Source of the DNA: Solen grandis
Taxonomy: Eukaryota > Mollusca > Bivalvia > Adapedonta > Solenidae
Direction of reading: 5' to 3'
Assembly (NCBI GenBank): GCA_021229015.1
Contig: CM037784.1
Location: 62,819,364 to 62,883,363, forward strand
DNA length: 64,000 bases
Each line of letters opens with the position of its first letter. The first letter of the stretch is position 1. The translations under genes and the position numbers were made by a program. Of this stretch, positions 1 through 12,290 are shown piece after piece. Under the pieces are notes generated by a model that did not search any database, was not told where the DNA came from, and saw only the letters and a list, made by a program, of their open reading frames with translations.

Positions 1-1279
1 TGTATGACAGGTTTTATATTTGGATGAAAATAATTATACCAAAACAAGTACTATAACCTTCAGTGACATACCGATAAAACTACCATCTCAGAAATTAACG
101 AGTGCACTGAGTATACAGTATAAAGATTAATGCATGATAACAGCTTTTTATCACTTATTAATTTCAACCATATAATATATACATGAATAACTTTTACCTA
201 TAACATACAATTCTTTACATACCGAAAATTTTTGCTGTATTTCATGAATCATAAACCCGAAACTTTTCTAAATCGATTCATACCACAAAGGTGCCAGTTA
301 CCATCATCTCTGATTTCATCATTTATAATAAAATCATTGTGTATCTCACAGTGCAAGGCTGACAGTCTTATGATTTTAAAGCTACAGATATCTTTTCCGT
401 ATGTGCATGATCTTGTTCACTGGACATTTCAAAAAGCACGTTTTGAAAAATCATAGTTTAGAAAAGTAATCTTTTTTTTTGTTGTGCAAAATTAAGTAAA
501 ATATCAGTTATTAATGTCAAAAGAAATAAATGAAAATTGCAAGCTCAGCATCATTTCAGATTGAAATAAAAGTGTCATGGTCCAGTGGTAACATACATGA
601 CTGCGGATCCAAAGGTTGTTGGTTTGAACCCCCTTTGAAGGAAGATTTTCATGGCCTTCCCATGTGCCAAGTACTTGTCCAATTTATGAACCAACAAAAT
701 GGTTGTAAATTGTAAAAACTTGTTTCCCAAATCAATGTAAAAAAAATTGTTTGAAATTCTTTAATGAACTATATAACATTGATCAGTACAAAAAAAATGT
801 TACCGGTATATACTCAATTTTTTTTTTGCAATATCTTGAAAAACAAATCTTTAGAACAAATCTCCAAAAACTTAATGAAAATGTGACTCCAAGGAAGATA
901 GAAACATGCAAGCTTGACAGTATACAAAGTACTATACGGGCTCCATGTTTACATTCTATACAACTTGTCATGCATACTCAAGATAATAGCAAGCACTTGA
1001 CCTCCAATCTGACATTGTTTCCACTTTATTACAAGATAATCAAAGGCCAGAGAGATTGGATCTTTCCCTCTGGCCTTACTTTCAAGTTCCATTACCCAAT
1101 ACTATCACCCACAACCCTGTAACTAACAGTTATAATTATATGTCTGTAGTAGACTCTTGTTCCAATACTGGGATATATAACACAAACATATCAATAACAT
1201 CCCCTTAACCAATATAAAGCTCACAGGGTGATAGCGATAGTTATTTATTTTTACAATGCCTTTTCCAGAAAAAGGACTC
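1..1279. other. non-coding, one SINE
   Basis: AT-rich sequence with the family C SINE at 573-710. The short open frames on either strand match nothing known and lack splice support. This is probably downstream intron of MYO18A. Confidence 0.6.
573..710 (+). mobile_element. tRNA-derived SINE, family C
   Basis: The head TCATGGTCCAGTGGTAACAT (A-box) and B-box TTGGTTTGAACCCC are followed by tcatggccttcccatgtgcc and aagtacttgtccaatttatg. A related copy is at 10283, and its tail also occurs at 41867 and 44530. Confidence 0.6.
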
Positions 1280-1520
1280 TTAACCCTTTCCCTCATAGAG
1301 GAAACCATGAAAAGACCTATGCGAACAACATAAAACCAGATCAGCCTGCGAGTAACTCGCAGGCTGATCAGGTTTTATGCTGTTCGCTGCTCCTCAGTGG
1401 TCTGGAAATTAGGATTTTATAATTAAATTTGGTAAGGTTTAACTGAGGTTTTCTGCAGATCAGGCTTTATGTGGTACCTATTGAGTGCGTCAAAATGAGT
1501 CTATATGAGGAAAGGGTTAA
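1280..1520 (+). mobile_element. palindromic TTAA MITE, copy 1
   Basis: The copy starts TTAACCCTTTCCCTCATAGA and ends TATGAGGAAAGGGTTAA, a 241-bp element with subterminal inverted repeats and a central palindrome. TTAA at both ends followed by CCC is the arrangement of piggyBac-type elements. Short open translations (NPFPHRG..., QADQVLCCS) recur only because the DNA is repeated. Confidence 0.8.
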
Positions 1521-2244
1521 TACTATATATTTGGGGGAAGGAGCTGTCTGATTAAGATCTCCTTTGCTTGCATGTTAATTCATTATTGTAGCTACACAGT
1601 AAAGACTGAATTAAATGACAGATGGGAAACCTTAACCGATGTAGACTTGAAAGTAATCCAATAGGTCAGAGAGTCAAATACTAATCAAATTTATGGATGG
1701 CCATTAACTGACCAGTTCTGAGGCTATATCTGAATCAAACAAATGTGGACAATGGTCATAATGTATCTATCAATGATGTCACTTCACCAAAGGTGTTACA
1801 ATGAAGCCATTATATATCTCTAGGTTGTCAAGATGTTGATGACTTTCACCTCTTGACAGAATGCAGTTCAGATGTGAATAATTTATTAGATGACACTGAA
1901 TCCAATGAAATGTTTTCATGTATTGACTGCAGCTTGTATGCTGTGACAGCAAAAGAAGGGGGTCCTGTATCAGTCACATTTGAAAAGAAAATGTCACAAT
2001 GAAATTTTCAAATCAGTTACTTGTAACATAATAGATGTCAAATAGATTTTTTGTGAAAAAATGTGAAAAACATGCCAAATTCTTTCAAAGTCACTGTCTA
2101 TGAGTATTGATGTTCAGTATTTAGTGCACAATTTTGTTGTTTATATTTGTTATGGAGTTTATCTTCACTGCAACAGCCTGTCAGTCACTCAGCAACATCT
2201 AGCTAATTACAGTGGGGGAAGACCTCGAGGACCATCAACCTGGC

Positions 2245-2486
2245 TTAACCCTTTCCCTCATAGAGGACACCATGAAAAGACCTATGCGAACAACATAAAA
2301 CCAGATCAGCCTGCGAGTAACTCGCAGGCTGATCAGGTTTTATGCTGTTCGCTGCTCCTCAGTGGTCTTGAAATGAGGATTTTGTAATTAAATTTGGTAA
2401 GGTTTAACTGTGGTTTTCTGCAGATCAGGTTTTATGTGGTACCTATTGAGTGCGTCAAAATGAGTCTATATGAGGGAAAGGGTTAA
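2245..2486 (+). mobile_element. palindromic TTAA MITE, copy 2 (reference copy)
   Basis: This 242-bp copy is complete. The central palindrome occupies 2286-2352: two 33-nt arms around one central base, with only two mismatches, including a core that reads CCTGCGAGT-A-ACTCGCAGG. Ends are TTAACCCTTTCCCTCATAGA and GAGGGAAAGGGTTAA. Confidence 0.85.
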
Positions 2487-2671
2487 GCCAACTGGAAGAC
2501 TTCCTTCCATCACCAGACCAAGAAAACATAGAACCCACAGCACTTATCTATAAGTCAACCAGCAGCATATAATCTGATCAGCCTATAAATAACTCAAAGC
2601 CTGATATGGCCCCACCCTAAGTTCTTGCAAATATCTAAGTACAATCTAAGGCTCTCACTCAACTACCAAAT

Positions 2672-2870
2672 TTAACCCTTTCCCTCATATAGACTCATTT
2701 TGACGCACATAAAGCCTGATTAAACCTTACCAAATTTAATTACAAAGTCCTCATTTCCAGACCACTGAGGAGCAGCGAACAGCATAAAACTGAGTTACTC
2801 GCAGGCTGATCTGGTTTTATGCTGTTCGCATAGGTATTTTCATGGTGTCCTCTATGAGGGAAAGGGTTAA
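2672..2870 (-). mobile_element. palindromic TTAA MITE, copy 3, internally deleted
   Basis: The orientation is opposite to copy 2, which lies only 186 bp away. About 40 bp are missing in total: the GTAGGTACCAC and GCAGAAAACC segments near one end, and most of one arm of the central hairpin (CATAAAACTGAGTTACTCGC). It can no longer form the long stem. Confidence 0.8.
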
Positions 2871-3933
2871 CTTCTTATTGACTCTAATAGCCATACTTTG
2901 ATTATGAGCATGAAAATAATGCACAAGTACAGAACTACGGGGTAGTGTTGGACTGATAAATCAGTTTGTCAACAAAGACAACACTGATTAATCCTGGATG
3001 AAGAGTTCTTATTCGTCAACAAATTTTGCAATTATGAGTTCAGACAGAGAAGCGGTTTTTGGTCAGTAAAAAACGTAACTAAGCTTACTTCTCATTATAT
3101 AGTTTGGTGCCATTTTTTGACTGCATTTTATGGTAATGTTTTGATATTTATCATATGTTTAACAAGTTTTAAATACTTAATACAGTCTGTAAATGAAAAG
3201 GAAGTTTACAAGACTGTAGCATTCAAGTCACTGATTAATCATTAGTCAGTCAGAAAGATGGGCTGATTAATTAACTTTTTTTTTTTTTGGACTGATGAAT
3301 TGATTCCAAACTCTACACTGCATAGTGAGGCTTGCTCTTATCCTGGTTGCACCAATTTGCTTCTTTGGGTTGTCCTCATACATGATAAAAAGACACTCTA
3401 CTGACCTAAATGGACTGACCAGTCTTTAAACCCTTTACTGGTCACACATGCTGACCTTTGACAACGGAAGTCTAGCGACACCAACATCAGACTGACAATG
3501 GTAAAGCCTTTATGGTTAAGTCATGGATATAATCCCTAAATCTTGCTCGATACTGTAACAAATCTGTTATGATATTTTGCTCTAGGTCAGGTTAACTTTC
3601 ACCCTCCACCTCAAAAACCTATCTAGAAAATGGCTCAGACTGGAAGATGTTTGGGTCTAGCAACCTGCAAGTTTCTTCTTTATCATGATCAATGTTGTTA
3701 TTTTTGAGTTAATACAAGTAGAAGTATAAAACTTAATCTAACAATTACTTACCGCTCCTAAGTTAAACAAGCAGTTTTACTATAACCTGATCATCCTTTT
3801 TGAGACCTTTACCAACTGATCTGGTTAAATGAGGTTTTTGAACTATTTATGATAAAATATTAACATCATCAGCATTATATAATATCATAATAACTTCTTA
3901 TGTATAACATGCTGCCTTTAAGAAGTTTCAGAC

Positions 3934-3974
3934 ACCCCCCCCCACCTCGCCCCTTTTTTTGCCCCCCCCCCCCC
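3934..3974. repeat. polycytosine-rich tract
   Basis: Runs of 9 and 13 C with cacctcgcccc and a T run between them. No coding meaning is seen. Comparable C or G runs are at 20329, 30839 and 59263. Confidence 0.8.
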
Positions 3975-5184
3975 AGGAGAGGAAAAAGATGTGTCTTTTT
4001 CTTGGCATTTTTGTTAAATCCTAGTTCTTATATTTCCTTAATAACCCCAATTGTCTGACACAAATCAGGAAGTAAACTATATTAAATTCATTCTTTTTTT
4101 CAATATTTAGGCAAAAATCTGCCTTTCTCTAGAAAAAAACATGAATTTTTTAGCAACTACATTACGGACGTTTATACAGTTGTCATACTGTGAATGGAGT
4201 GAATTCTATTGTTTACTGTATTATTTCCTTCTGGAAAACCAACACAATTATCAAATCTTTTTTTGAAAAAACTACAGACGTTGTGCCTGGACTCAAACGC
4301 CTGGACTCAAACCAGAGACCTTCTGGATAACAACTTTCCACAACAACTCATGTAACAGCCCACAGTATGATTAACGCTCTACAGCCAAGTCTTGTGATGC
4401 TAGTACAACCTGTGGGTAAATGCCAAGGCTGATAATAAACCACAGTAATTAATACCCAGAATCTATCAAGCATACATTAAAAGACCAGATATAATTGCTC
4501 TGGAACCCAACAAGCAAAGGGCACACCCTATTTTATTACTTTCCATAAAACACAATTACTTAGTCTCCATAAAAGAAAATACTTGCAGAGCCAGCAAGAA
4601 AGGACATTTAGCCGGCTGAGAACCAAATTCACCTATATCATGGTGACTTATTCCATCTCTTAGGTCATTTTTTAACCTACCAACTGAAATGGTGTTTCAG
4701 ATCGTCCCTATTAATACAGCTTGAAAGAAACTTGCTTGTTGCAACAAAAGTAGCATGCCAAACTCTACATACCTGAGTTATTTGTTGGGCGACAAAGCAA
4801 AGCTATTTTCTATTCTTTTGCTGACAATCTAATTAAACAAGGCTGGGAACACATACCTTGTACAATGTTACAGTAGTGAATAGGCAATATATATCTAGGT
4901 GAAAGCATGTTTTGTAACAGTGTCCCATATATGGACGAGTGTCGGCTTGTCAATATATAAGGCATTGTCTCAATCTAAAAATGAAATAATATGATAATGT
5001 CCCCGGATAATTAGGTTCAAATATGTTAATAACTTTGGTTCACCATTATTTTGTGGTATTTGCTATATGCTTGACTAATACATATTGGTGTTAAAAACAT
5101 ATATTGTCCTTGAACACATAGAATTATTATAATCATTATTTGTTTCATAGAATGCCGAATAGTTTGTTAGGTTAAACACCCCAG

Positions 5185-5295
5185 CAACAGTATTTCAGTC
5201 ATTTGGAGACTATCTGTCTACTTGAGACAGATATAGCACTGCCACACTGCAGTATCACGCCATAGACATGTCACCCAGTCACATTATTGGTGTTT
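5185..5295 (-). repeat. SINE 3'-module fragment
   Basis: The fragment reads caacagtatttcagtcattt, ctacttgagacagatatagc and ccacactgcagtatcacgcc, matching the 3' halves of the 11.2 and 47.8 kb copies. The tRNA-like head is absent. Confidence 0.55.
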
Positions 5296-5346
5296 TCCGC
5301 ACTAAACCTTGCAAATAAGAAAGATGAATACACTTACATGCAAGGT

Positions 5347-5588
5347 TTAACCTTTTCCCTCATATAGACTCATTTTGACGCACTCAATAGGTACCACATA
5401 AAACCTGATCTGCAGAAAACCACAGTTAAACCTTACCAAATGTAATTATAAAATCCTCATTTCCAGACCACTGCGGAGCAGCGAACAGCATAAAACCTGA
5501 TCAGCCTGCGAGTTACTCGCAGGCTGATCTGGTTTTATGCTGTTCGCATAGGTCTTTTCATGGTGTCCTCTATGAGGGAAAGGGTTAA
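5347..5588 (-). mobile_element. palindromic TTAA MITE, copy 4
   Basis: The copy is full-length (242 bp) and in minus orientation, starting TTAACCTTTTCCCTCATATA and ending GAGGGAAAGGGTTAA. The central hairpin is intact. Confidence 0.82.
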
Positions 5589-6199
5589 TGTAAATTTTCA
5601 AACCCACCAAAAAAGACCCTCCTTCCCTCATCATACAAAAGTATAGACATTTGTATTTTCTAAACATTCTTTGATATTTTAAACTCATGATAAAAAGAAG
5701 GAATCCAAACTTGTTTGAATCCTGATCACCCTGCATATTGTTTGATACCATGCAAATAGGTCAGCTCTCAGATTAATATACTAACAAACATTATGTACAC
5801 AAATGAACATGGTCAATTGACCATGATAAGGAAATGATTAACGTGTCATATGTCATCAGACTATTTAATCCCCACCCCCTTCTTCAAGAATGGCATATCT
5901 CCATACATACCACTGTTTGTCCTAAAGCTTTACTGCACTGATATATTTCAACAGCATAATGACTAAATGTACACCGGGATTAAAAATCCTGGACGAAAGG
6001 AAGAAAACTCCAGTGATTCGTGAAACAATTAAACTCTTAAGTTGCTCAGGTCATCCAGAAGTAACATGTAAGTATTAAACACTACAGTAACACCTTAGTC
6101 ATGGGAAATGGCTACTTTGGCTGCTTAAGGCAGGTGACCCTCTAAAGCAGGGGTCAATCACAAGTGTAGTAGAATACTGGTACATTATCATTAGCTTGT

Positions 6200-6441
6200 T
6201 TAACCCTTTCCCTCATAGAGGATACCATGAAAAGACCTATGCGAACAGCATAAAACCAGATCAGCCTGCGAGTAACTCGCAGGCTGATCAGGTTTTATGC
6301 TGTTCGCTGCTCCTCAGTGGTCTGGAAATGAGGATTTTGTAATTAAATTTGGTAAGGTTTAACTGTGGTTTTCTGCAGATCAGGCTTCATGTGGTACCTA
6401 TTGAGTGCATCAAAATGAGTCTATATGAGGGAAAGGGTTAA
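6200..6441 (+). mobile_element. palindromic TTAA MITE, copy 5
   Basis: The copy is full-length (242 bp), in plus orientation, with an intact central hairpin and both TTAA ends. It differs from copy 2 by a few substitutions only. Confidence 0.83.
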
Positions 6442-7537
6442 TAAGAAACAACATATTTCAGTATACACATGGATATCCCTCTTGACCATTCCTTATTCAA
6501 CCAGTATGAATTTTTTTGTGGTGGAGGCATACACAGGGTTTTGGAAGAAGACTGTTCTTGACAGGCAGGAATTTGACAGACAGAATGGTACCAGATTCCT
6601 GGAAATAGACTCTGGCATTAGCATACAATATGGGGATTTTGACAAACTGCTAATGCCCTATGGAGGGGATTTAGAGTAAAAAAAAAAAAATGTCAACTTT
6701 CCCTTGAAAAGCCCCCCACCCCCCTGATAAATGTATGTTGGACCAGTACTTACAACCTGGAAAGGTCATTTGAAACTTAGGCTGTTCAGTCTGTTGAGTT
6801 CCAACCCACCAACACTTTTAGATAATCATACAGTCAAAGCACAACCATTTCTTTTGGATTTATTCTGGTCACATAAAAAGCAATGTGTTCATGAAAGACT
6901 GGCAAACACATGAAAAATTATTTATACATTCAAGGAAGAAACCTGATTATTACACATTGGGTACAGAGAGTATCAGTTTATACCAAAGAATACCTACTAT
7001 CTATCCAAAAATGATATTACTGTCACTATGCCAAGATTTGTTTTGAGGATTCTCACATTCCTTTTATATATAAATATATATTTATAAAACATCTTTATCC
7101 TGACTTAGATTAAAGGTACCTACACTGATCTGACAGAAAAAATGTAGGACACGAAATAAACATTGAACACCGTCATATTTTAATCAAGTTTACTTACTCG
7201 CAACAGTCTTCAGCTTGAAATGTATGTCACTTCACTATTAACATACAATATGAGCTGCTGTTTATTTTAACACTATAATTATTTGAAGTTGCAGTCAAAA
7301 TTTCTTACACCAAATATTTCTTGCTCAAATTCCACCAAAAAGTAATACTTAAATATTTAGGGGCAAAATCCATCATTCTTCTTTCTCTAAGAAATACCCA
7401 AATATTTTATACAAAATATCTAAGTAAATAATAAAATGTTAACATGCATAATTACCTTCTTAATTTACAACATTTGCTAAGAAGCAAAAAAAATGAGTAT
7501 CTTTATACAAGAGACAAAAATAATGAAATTCAAGTAT

Positions 7538-7779
7538 TTAACCCTTCTCCTTATATCAGACTCATTTTGATGCACTCAGTAGGTACCACATAAAGCCTGA
7601 TCTGCAGAAAACCACAGTTAAACCTTACCAAATTTAATTATAAAGTCCTATTTCCAGACCACTGAGGAGCAGCGAACAACATAAAACCTGATCAGCCTGC
7701 GAGTTACTCGCAGGCTGATCTGGTTTTATATTGTTCGCATAGGTCTTTTCATGGTGTCCTCTATGAGGGAAAGGGTTAA
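7538..7779 (-). mobile_element. palindromic TTAA MITE, copy 6
   Basis: The copy is full-length and in minus orientation. Its left end has diverged (TTAACCCTTCTCCTTATATC), while the right end GAGGGAAAGGGTTAA is intact. Confidence 0.82.
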
Positions 7780-8221
7780 GTATTACTGAATGCTAAGTAT
7801 GGTTGGTGGAATTTGAGCCTGACATAATAAGTTGTGTAATATTATGCAAAAAATTTTCATCTATCACCTTTTTTAATCCTAAATTAACAAAACATATATT
7901 TGCCCTTCTATAAAAGATCTAAGAAATCTTTGAATGAAATCTGTGTTTCCACCTTTAATACAAAATGATAACTGAAAGTTTTTTTTTCATATCATGTATA
8001 CGCCATACATACACTGTCAGCTAGTGCACAAGGTGGACTGTTTACATACTACGCTAATCCCCTTTTTACACGCCTTCACTATATTTGAACAGTTATGGTT
8101 TATACATGTTTACAAGTTTCAGTGTTTATATTATACCCTACCGGCTTCATACTACTTCCGCCATGTCTATGGACATCTTTTTCAACTTCTGATGATGAAG
8201 TTTCAAGCTAATGTGTGAGAA

Positions 8222-8465
8222 AGTGCCGGATAAGACCCTAGCTAAATATCACAAATAGCTTCTCACTGCTGTGGGTTCGAGTCCAAGCAGGGTCACTCAA
8301 ATTTTTTTTTGTGAGGTAACCCATCCAGCTGGATTGTGCAAGGTCGGTGGTTCTCGCCCGGAGCCTCTGAGCACTCAAGAAGATAAGATCTCCACTTGCA
8401 ATTAACTTGACATCACTATATGACTGAAATACTGTTGCAGCAATATAACGCCATAAACTCTAACA
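8222..8465 (+). mobile_element. tRNA-derived SINE, family A, diverged copy
   Basis: The copy precedes the 8545 copy by about 80 bp in the same orientation. The B-box GTGGGTTCGAGTCC, then GCAGGGTCACTCAAATTTTT, cccatccagctgg and aggtcggtggttctcgcccg are recognisable; the A-box side has decayed. Confidence 0.6.
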
Positions 8466-8544
8466 CAAGCATGACTCAAATATGCCATAGTATGGCAGAC
8501 CGATGAAAAAATGCCAGACAATACTCATCTTACAGTTACTGATC

Positions 8545-8800
8545 GGTTGCCTCCGTGGCCAAGAGGACAAAGTCGCTGACTTTAACATTCACTCAGCCCC
8601 TCACCGTGTGGGTTCGAATCCCGGCAGGGTCATTCGGATTTTCATGTGAGGAAGCCTTCCAGCTGGCTTGCGGTAGGTCGGTGGTTCTACCCGGATGCCT
8701 CCGTGCATTCGGGGTCTTCCTCCACCTGTATTTAGCTGGACGTCGCTATATAACTGAAAGACTGTCGAAGCGACAGCAAACTCAAATAGTCAAGTCAAGT
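8545..8800 (+). mobile_element. tRNA-derived SINE, family A, full copy
   Basis: The head is tRNA-like: GCCTCCGTGGCCAAGAGGAC (A-box region) and GTGTGGGTTCGAATCCC (B-box). It is followed by the family body GGCAGGGTCATTCGGATTTT, gaggaagccttccagctggc, cggtggttctacccgg, tagctggacgtcgctatat and a tail with caaatagtcaagtcaagt. The head resembles a leucine/serine-type tRNA; it is not a functional tRNA gene, since no cloverleaf closes. Confidence 0.75.
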
Positions 8801-9347
8801 TACTGATCAACAGTGACTTAAAGGCTGATCTGGTTTTATACTGTTTATACAGACATGGTTTTCTTAGTTTTCTTTTTCTCAATTGTGGGTCAAATGACCC
8901 CTTTATATATAGAAAAAGACACAAAATTTGACCTCTTGATTCAGGAAAAAAGACAAATTTTAAAATGGGGGTTACATTATAGACAATCTGAGGGCCAAAT
9001 TAGACAATTTTGTATGTCATGGAAAACCCATGCAACATAGCTAAGAGATTTCCCTTGATATATATCATGTGGTAAAAATAATTATCTTAAATCTTTATCT
9101 ACAGGAAACACATCCCTTGATAGTGTCTAAATAAAACAAAAATCAAAGTCAGAGATTTGGAAACCCAGAAACATGGCACATTATCATTCCACTTTATGAC
9201 TGCAACAGCCCTGTTTATGATATCAACAGTCAGGACCTAGAGTCTAGATCCATCACAATAACTATGCTGACCCATACAGGTTTCTACATATACTGTTGTG
9301 ATGATATTCATATAAACATTTACTCATTCTATTGTTTTAATGTTACA

Positions 9348-9590
9348 TTAACCCTTTCCCTCATATAGACTCATTTTGACGCACTCAGTAGGTACCACAT
9401 AAAGCCTGATCTGCAGAAAACGACAGTTAAACCTTACCAAATTTAATTACAAAATTCCTCATTTCCAGACCACTGAGGAGCAGCGAACAACATAAAACCT
9501 GATCAGCCTGCGAGTTACTCGCAGGCTGATCTGGTTTTATGTTGTTCGCATAGGTCTTTTCATGGTTTCCTCTATGAGGGAAAGGGTTAA
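9348..9590 (-). mobile_element. palindromic TTAA MITE, copy 7
   Basis: The copy is full-length (243 bp) and in minus orientation, with both ends and the central palindrome intact. Confidence 0.83.
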
Positions 9591-10282
9591 CATTACCGGT
9601 CAAGGTCACATGATGGTCAAGGTCATAGTTTTTTCAACAGTGACAAAACAATTGGGGAAGGTATTACTTTACAGCTCTTCCCCTTGTTTAGTTTTGTGGG
9701 TGAAACATTAACACTACCAGTTCTTAGAATCAATCTATACACAGATCTATCTAAAATGGGCCAGAGAATGTATTTATCTCTATTTTATGGCCCCGAGAAA
9801 CTTATCATATATCTACAACCAGGATTTAATGTCCCCTTCAATATCAAAACCCAATAAATCCTGGTACAGTGATGAACAGGTATAAAATAATGAATGAATC
9901 AAAGCAAATGATTGTTATCAGATTTGATAAATGAGTAGTTAACTCAACTTCTATTGACAATCCTTAAGGAAAAAAAAAGCTTTTGTTTAAATAAAAAGAT
10001 AAAAATTTTAATCATTTTGTTCAGAATTTATGTCTTGCAAGGATGGTGTAAAAACACCCGAGTACTTTTTTTCTTTATATCACTGGCACATTTAAGTCCC
10101 CTACCATGATAAAAAAGAAAGGAAGATATAATCAATCATGAAACATTGCTTCCAAAGCAAGTGACACTCACTATAAAAAGCACATGTTTTATCACAACTA
10201 AAATGCATGTATGAATACATAGCTATGGATAAATATGCATACAAAAGAAAAGCACATTTTTTTTTTAATTAAAATTTCTTGT

Positions 10283-10460
10283 AGGGTGACATGACCCAGT
10301 GGTAGTGTGCATGACAGTGGGTCTGAAGGTTTTGGGTTTGAATCTCTGTATGAGTTAGATCATTTTGTGACCTTCCTAGGCACAAATTACTGGTCCAACC
10401 CCAGAAACTGTCATTACATAAGTACATGTACAAGAACTTTTTTCCCAATCAAAAAAAAAA
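10283..10460 (+). mobile_element. tRNA-derived SINE, family C, second copy
   Basis: The copy has GACATGACCCAGTGGTAGTG, the B-box TTTGGGTTTGAATCTC, gtgaccttcctaggcacaaa and ttactggtccaaccccagaa, ending in an A-rich tract at about 10447. Confidence 0.6.
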
Positions 10461-11214
10461 AAAATGTTTCTAAAATTAAAAGCTCAATGGTGAATTATCG
10501 ACCATAACGTCCACATGCATGTGAAGATTGTATCATAGAATATGTACAATATTTCATATCCCCTCTCTAGTATGTATGACCATATATCATATTCAAAGTA
10601 ACACTATCACATATTATATATCATTCAAATCCTACCAAGACTGCTCTAACCACGCTCTAATGTAAAGCGATATACAGCAATTTGGCAGTGAACCATTAGT
10701 TGACAGACTGTTTATCCTTTTCATGTCCTACACATGGTATTATAACTTGTTGAAATCAAGTGTTCTATAAACAGCCAAAGTCATAAAAAGGGCATCAATA
10801 TCTGGAGGACCCTTCACTGATTGCAAGATAAAAGTCACGTCTAATTTTAACAACAGGAAAACACTCCTTCCTCCTTTCTGCTTGCAGTTATAAGATGAAA
10901 AGTGTATAAATAATCAGATACGGAACAGGAAACACAAGAGAACTGCATATTTTCATGTCTGTGTAATACAATAATTCTGCATTTAGTATAAGAGTATACA
11001 GAAAGAAAGACCAAAGATCCTCCTTTATCTTATCTATAACTCACCTCCAAAAAAAAAGCAAATAAATGTTTAGCTTATCATAAGACAAATCACATTTCTT
11101 ATCTGTAGTAAGAACAATGATTCAATTTTTTCATGAGAGCAAGTCTAGTAGACACTGCTCAATTTACTAAAATAACAAAACCTGCCAATATTTGTGTTTG
11201 TTTTCTTTAGATTT

Positions 11215-11480
11215 AATATCCCACTGACAGTATTTCAGTCATTTGGGGACTTTTGTCTACATGAGACAGATATAGTACTGCCATATTGCAGTATTAGGCC
11301 ATGGTGTGACCCCATCACATCATCCTGACATTTCCAGTTAACCAGTCCAGTAACTCTAAGCACAAGAGAGATATACCATTACCATTTTTACTGACTATGG
11401 TATGTCACAGCCAATGATCAAACCTACAACCTCCAGACTATAGACAGACACTCAAACTACTTTGTCACCAGTCTGTTTAG
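11215..11480 (-). mobile_element. tRNA-derived SINE with ttcagtcattt module, minus strand
   Basis: On the minus strand: tggtgacaaagtagtttgag, a B-box gtaggtttgatc, catagtcagtaaaaatggta, then the 3' module gcaatatggcagtactatat + ctgtctcatgtagacaaaag and ccaaatgactgaaatactgt. The same 3' module alone is found at 5185-5295 and 47800-47945. Confidence 0.6.
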
Positions 11481-12071
11481 CTTTAATGCCTACCATACAC
11501 TCAAGCTTACAATTATCATGGGATACTTAGATTACTGGATAGTTTTGTGGTTACAGCTGCTATTTGCTTCAAGTCACTTTTTTCTGGAAATACTTTTTAC
11601 CATATCCAGATATGGCCCCTGAATATCCATCTGATCTTCTCATTGTCCATTTATTATCATAATAGCATGATAGACTTTGAAAAAAAAAAATCATTATTAA
11701 AAATTAAAAACCTAGATTTTCTCATTTTTAATTTTCTAAAATCATTTAGCTTTGTGTTGTTCTTGGTTTGTCATTGTGTGTGTGCGTGTATGTGTGTTGG
11801 GGCTGGGGGGGTGTACTATCATATTAACATAAGAAACTTTATAGCCTTGTTAAACAGCAGGCTTGCCTTCAATCTTTGTTCCAAACACAAACCACCTGCA
11901 GAACTAAAGAGTATTACTCTGTCTGTATAACTCGGATCTAATTATTATCACATTAACTTTAACACCTATCTGGATAGGGCAACTTGCAAGGTGGAATCAA
12001 ATGTTGTCTACAGAAAGACAGTTGAACCTGCAATATACACAAAGCTGTAGGTGAATTCTAGAGACTGCGAA

Positions 12072-12290
12072 TTAAACCCTTACAATGCTGTGGGCACTTG
12101 TGACTGTCTAAAAATTTCAACCAGTGCAGACCAAGATCTGTCTGCATATCCATGCAATCTGATCCTGGTCTGCACTGTATGCTATTCAGTCAATAAATTT
12201 TCAGCAAGCACCCCCAAAAACAACTAATGGTACAGTCCAAAATGAAGGAAAGACAAGTCTAATGAAGAAATTTAGCAAGGTAAGGGTTAA
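12072..12290. mobile_element. second TTAA-ended MITE family
   Basis: The 219-bp element reads TTAAACCCTTACAATGCTG at the left and GCAAGGTAAGGGTTAA at the right: CCCTTAC/GTAAGGG inverted ends next to TTAA. Inside, GCAGACCAAGATCTG and TGATCCTGGTCTGCACTG form an imperfect inverted pair. Its sequence is unrelated to the palindromic MITE apart from the end design. Confidence 0.6.

Larger units (their letters stand above)
2871..5346. other. non-coding stretch, no gene seen
   Basis: It contains the C-rich tract at 3934, a partly tRNA-like reversed repeat around 4275-4400 (ctcaaaccagagaccttctg) and the SINE fragment at 5185. No MYO18A motor exon is recognisable on the minus strand. Confidence 0.55.
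9591..12071. other. non-coding stretch with two SINEs
   Basis: Apart from the repeats at 10283 and 11215 nothing is recognised. The 127-residue plus-strand frame at 11547-11930 is low-complexity (FNFLKSFSFVLFLVCHCV) and includes a GTGTG/GGGGG tract; it is not considered a gene. Confidence 0.55.

Noticed and set aside
8545..8640. tRNA genes suggested by A- and B-box sequences (also at 573, 10283, 33198, 38024, 44240)
   Set aside because: The acceptor stem does not close and the sequence continues into a repeated SINE body shared among copies.
1228..9609. A conserved protein-like sequence (NPFPHRG, EKTYANNIKPDQPASNSQA, DQVLCCSLLLSGLE) appearing in several open frames
   Set aside because: It is the translation of the palindromic MITE copies; conservation is at the DNA level, both strands and orientations occur, and no copy has its own start context.
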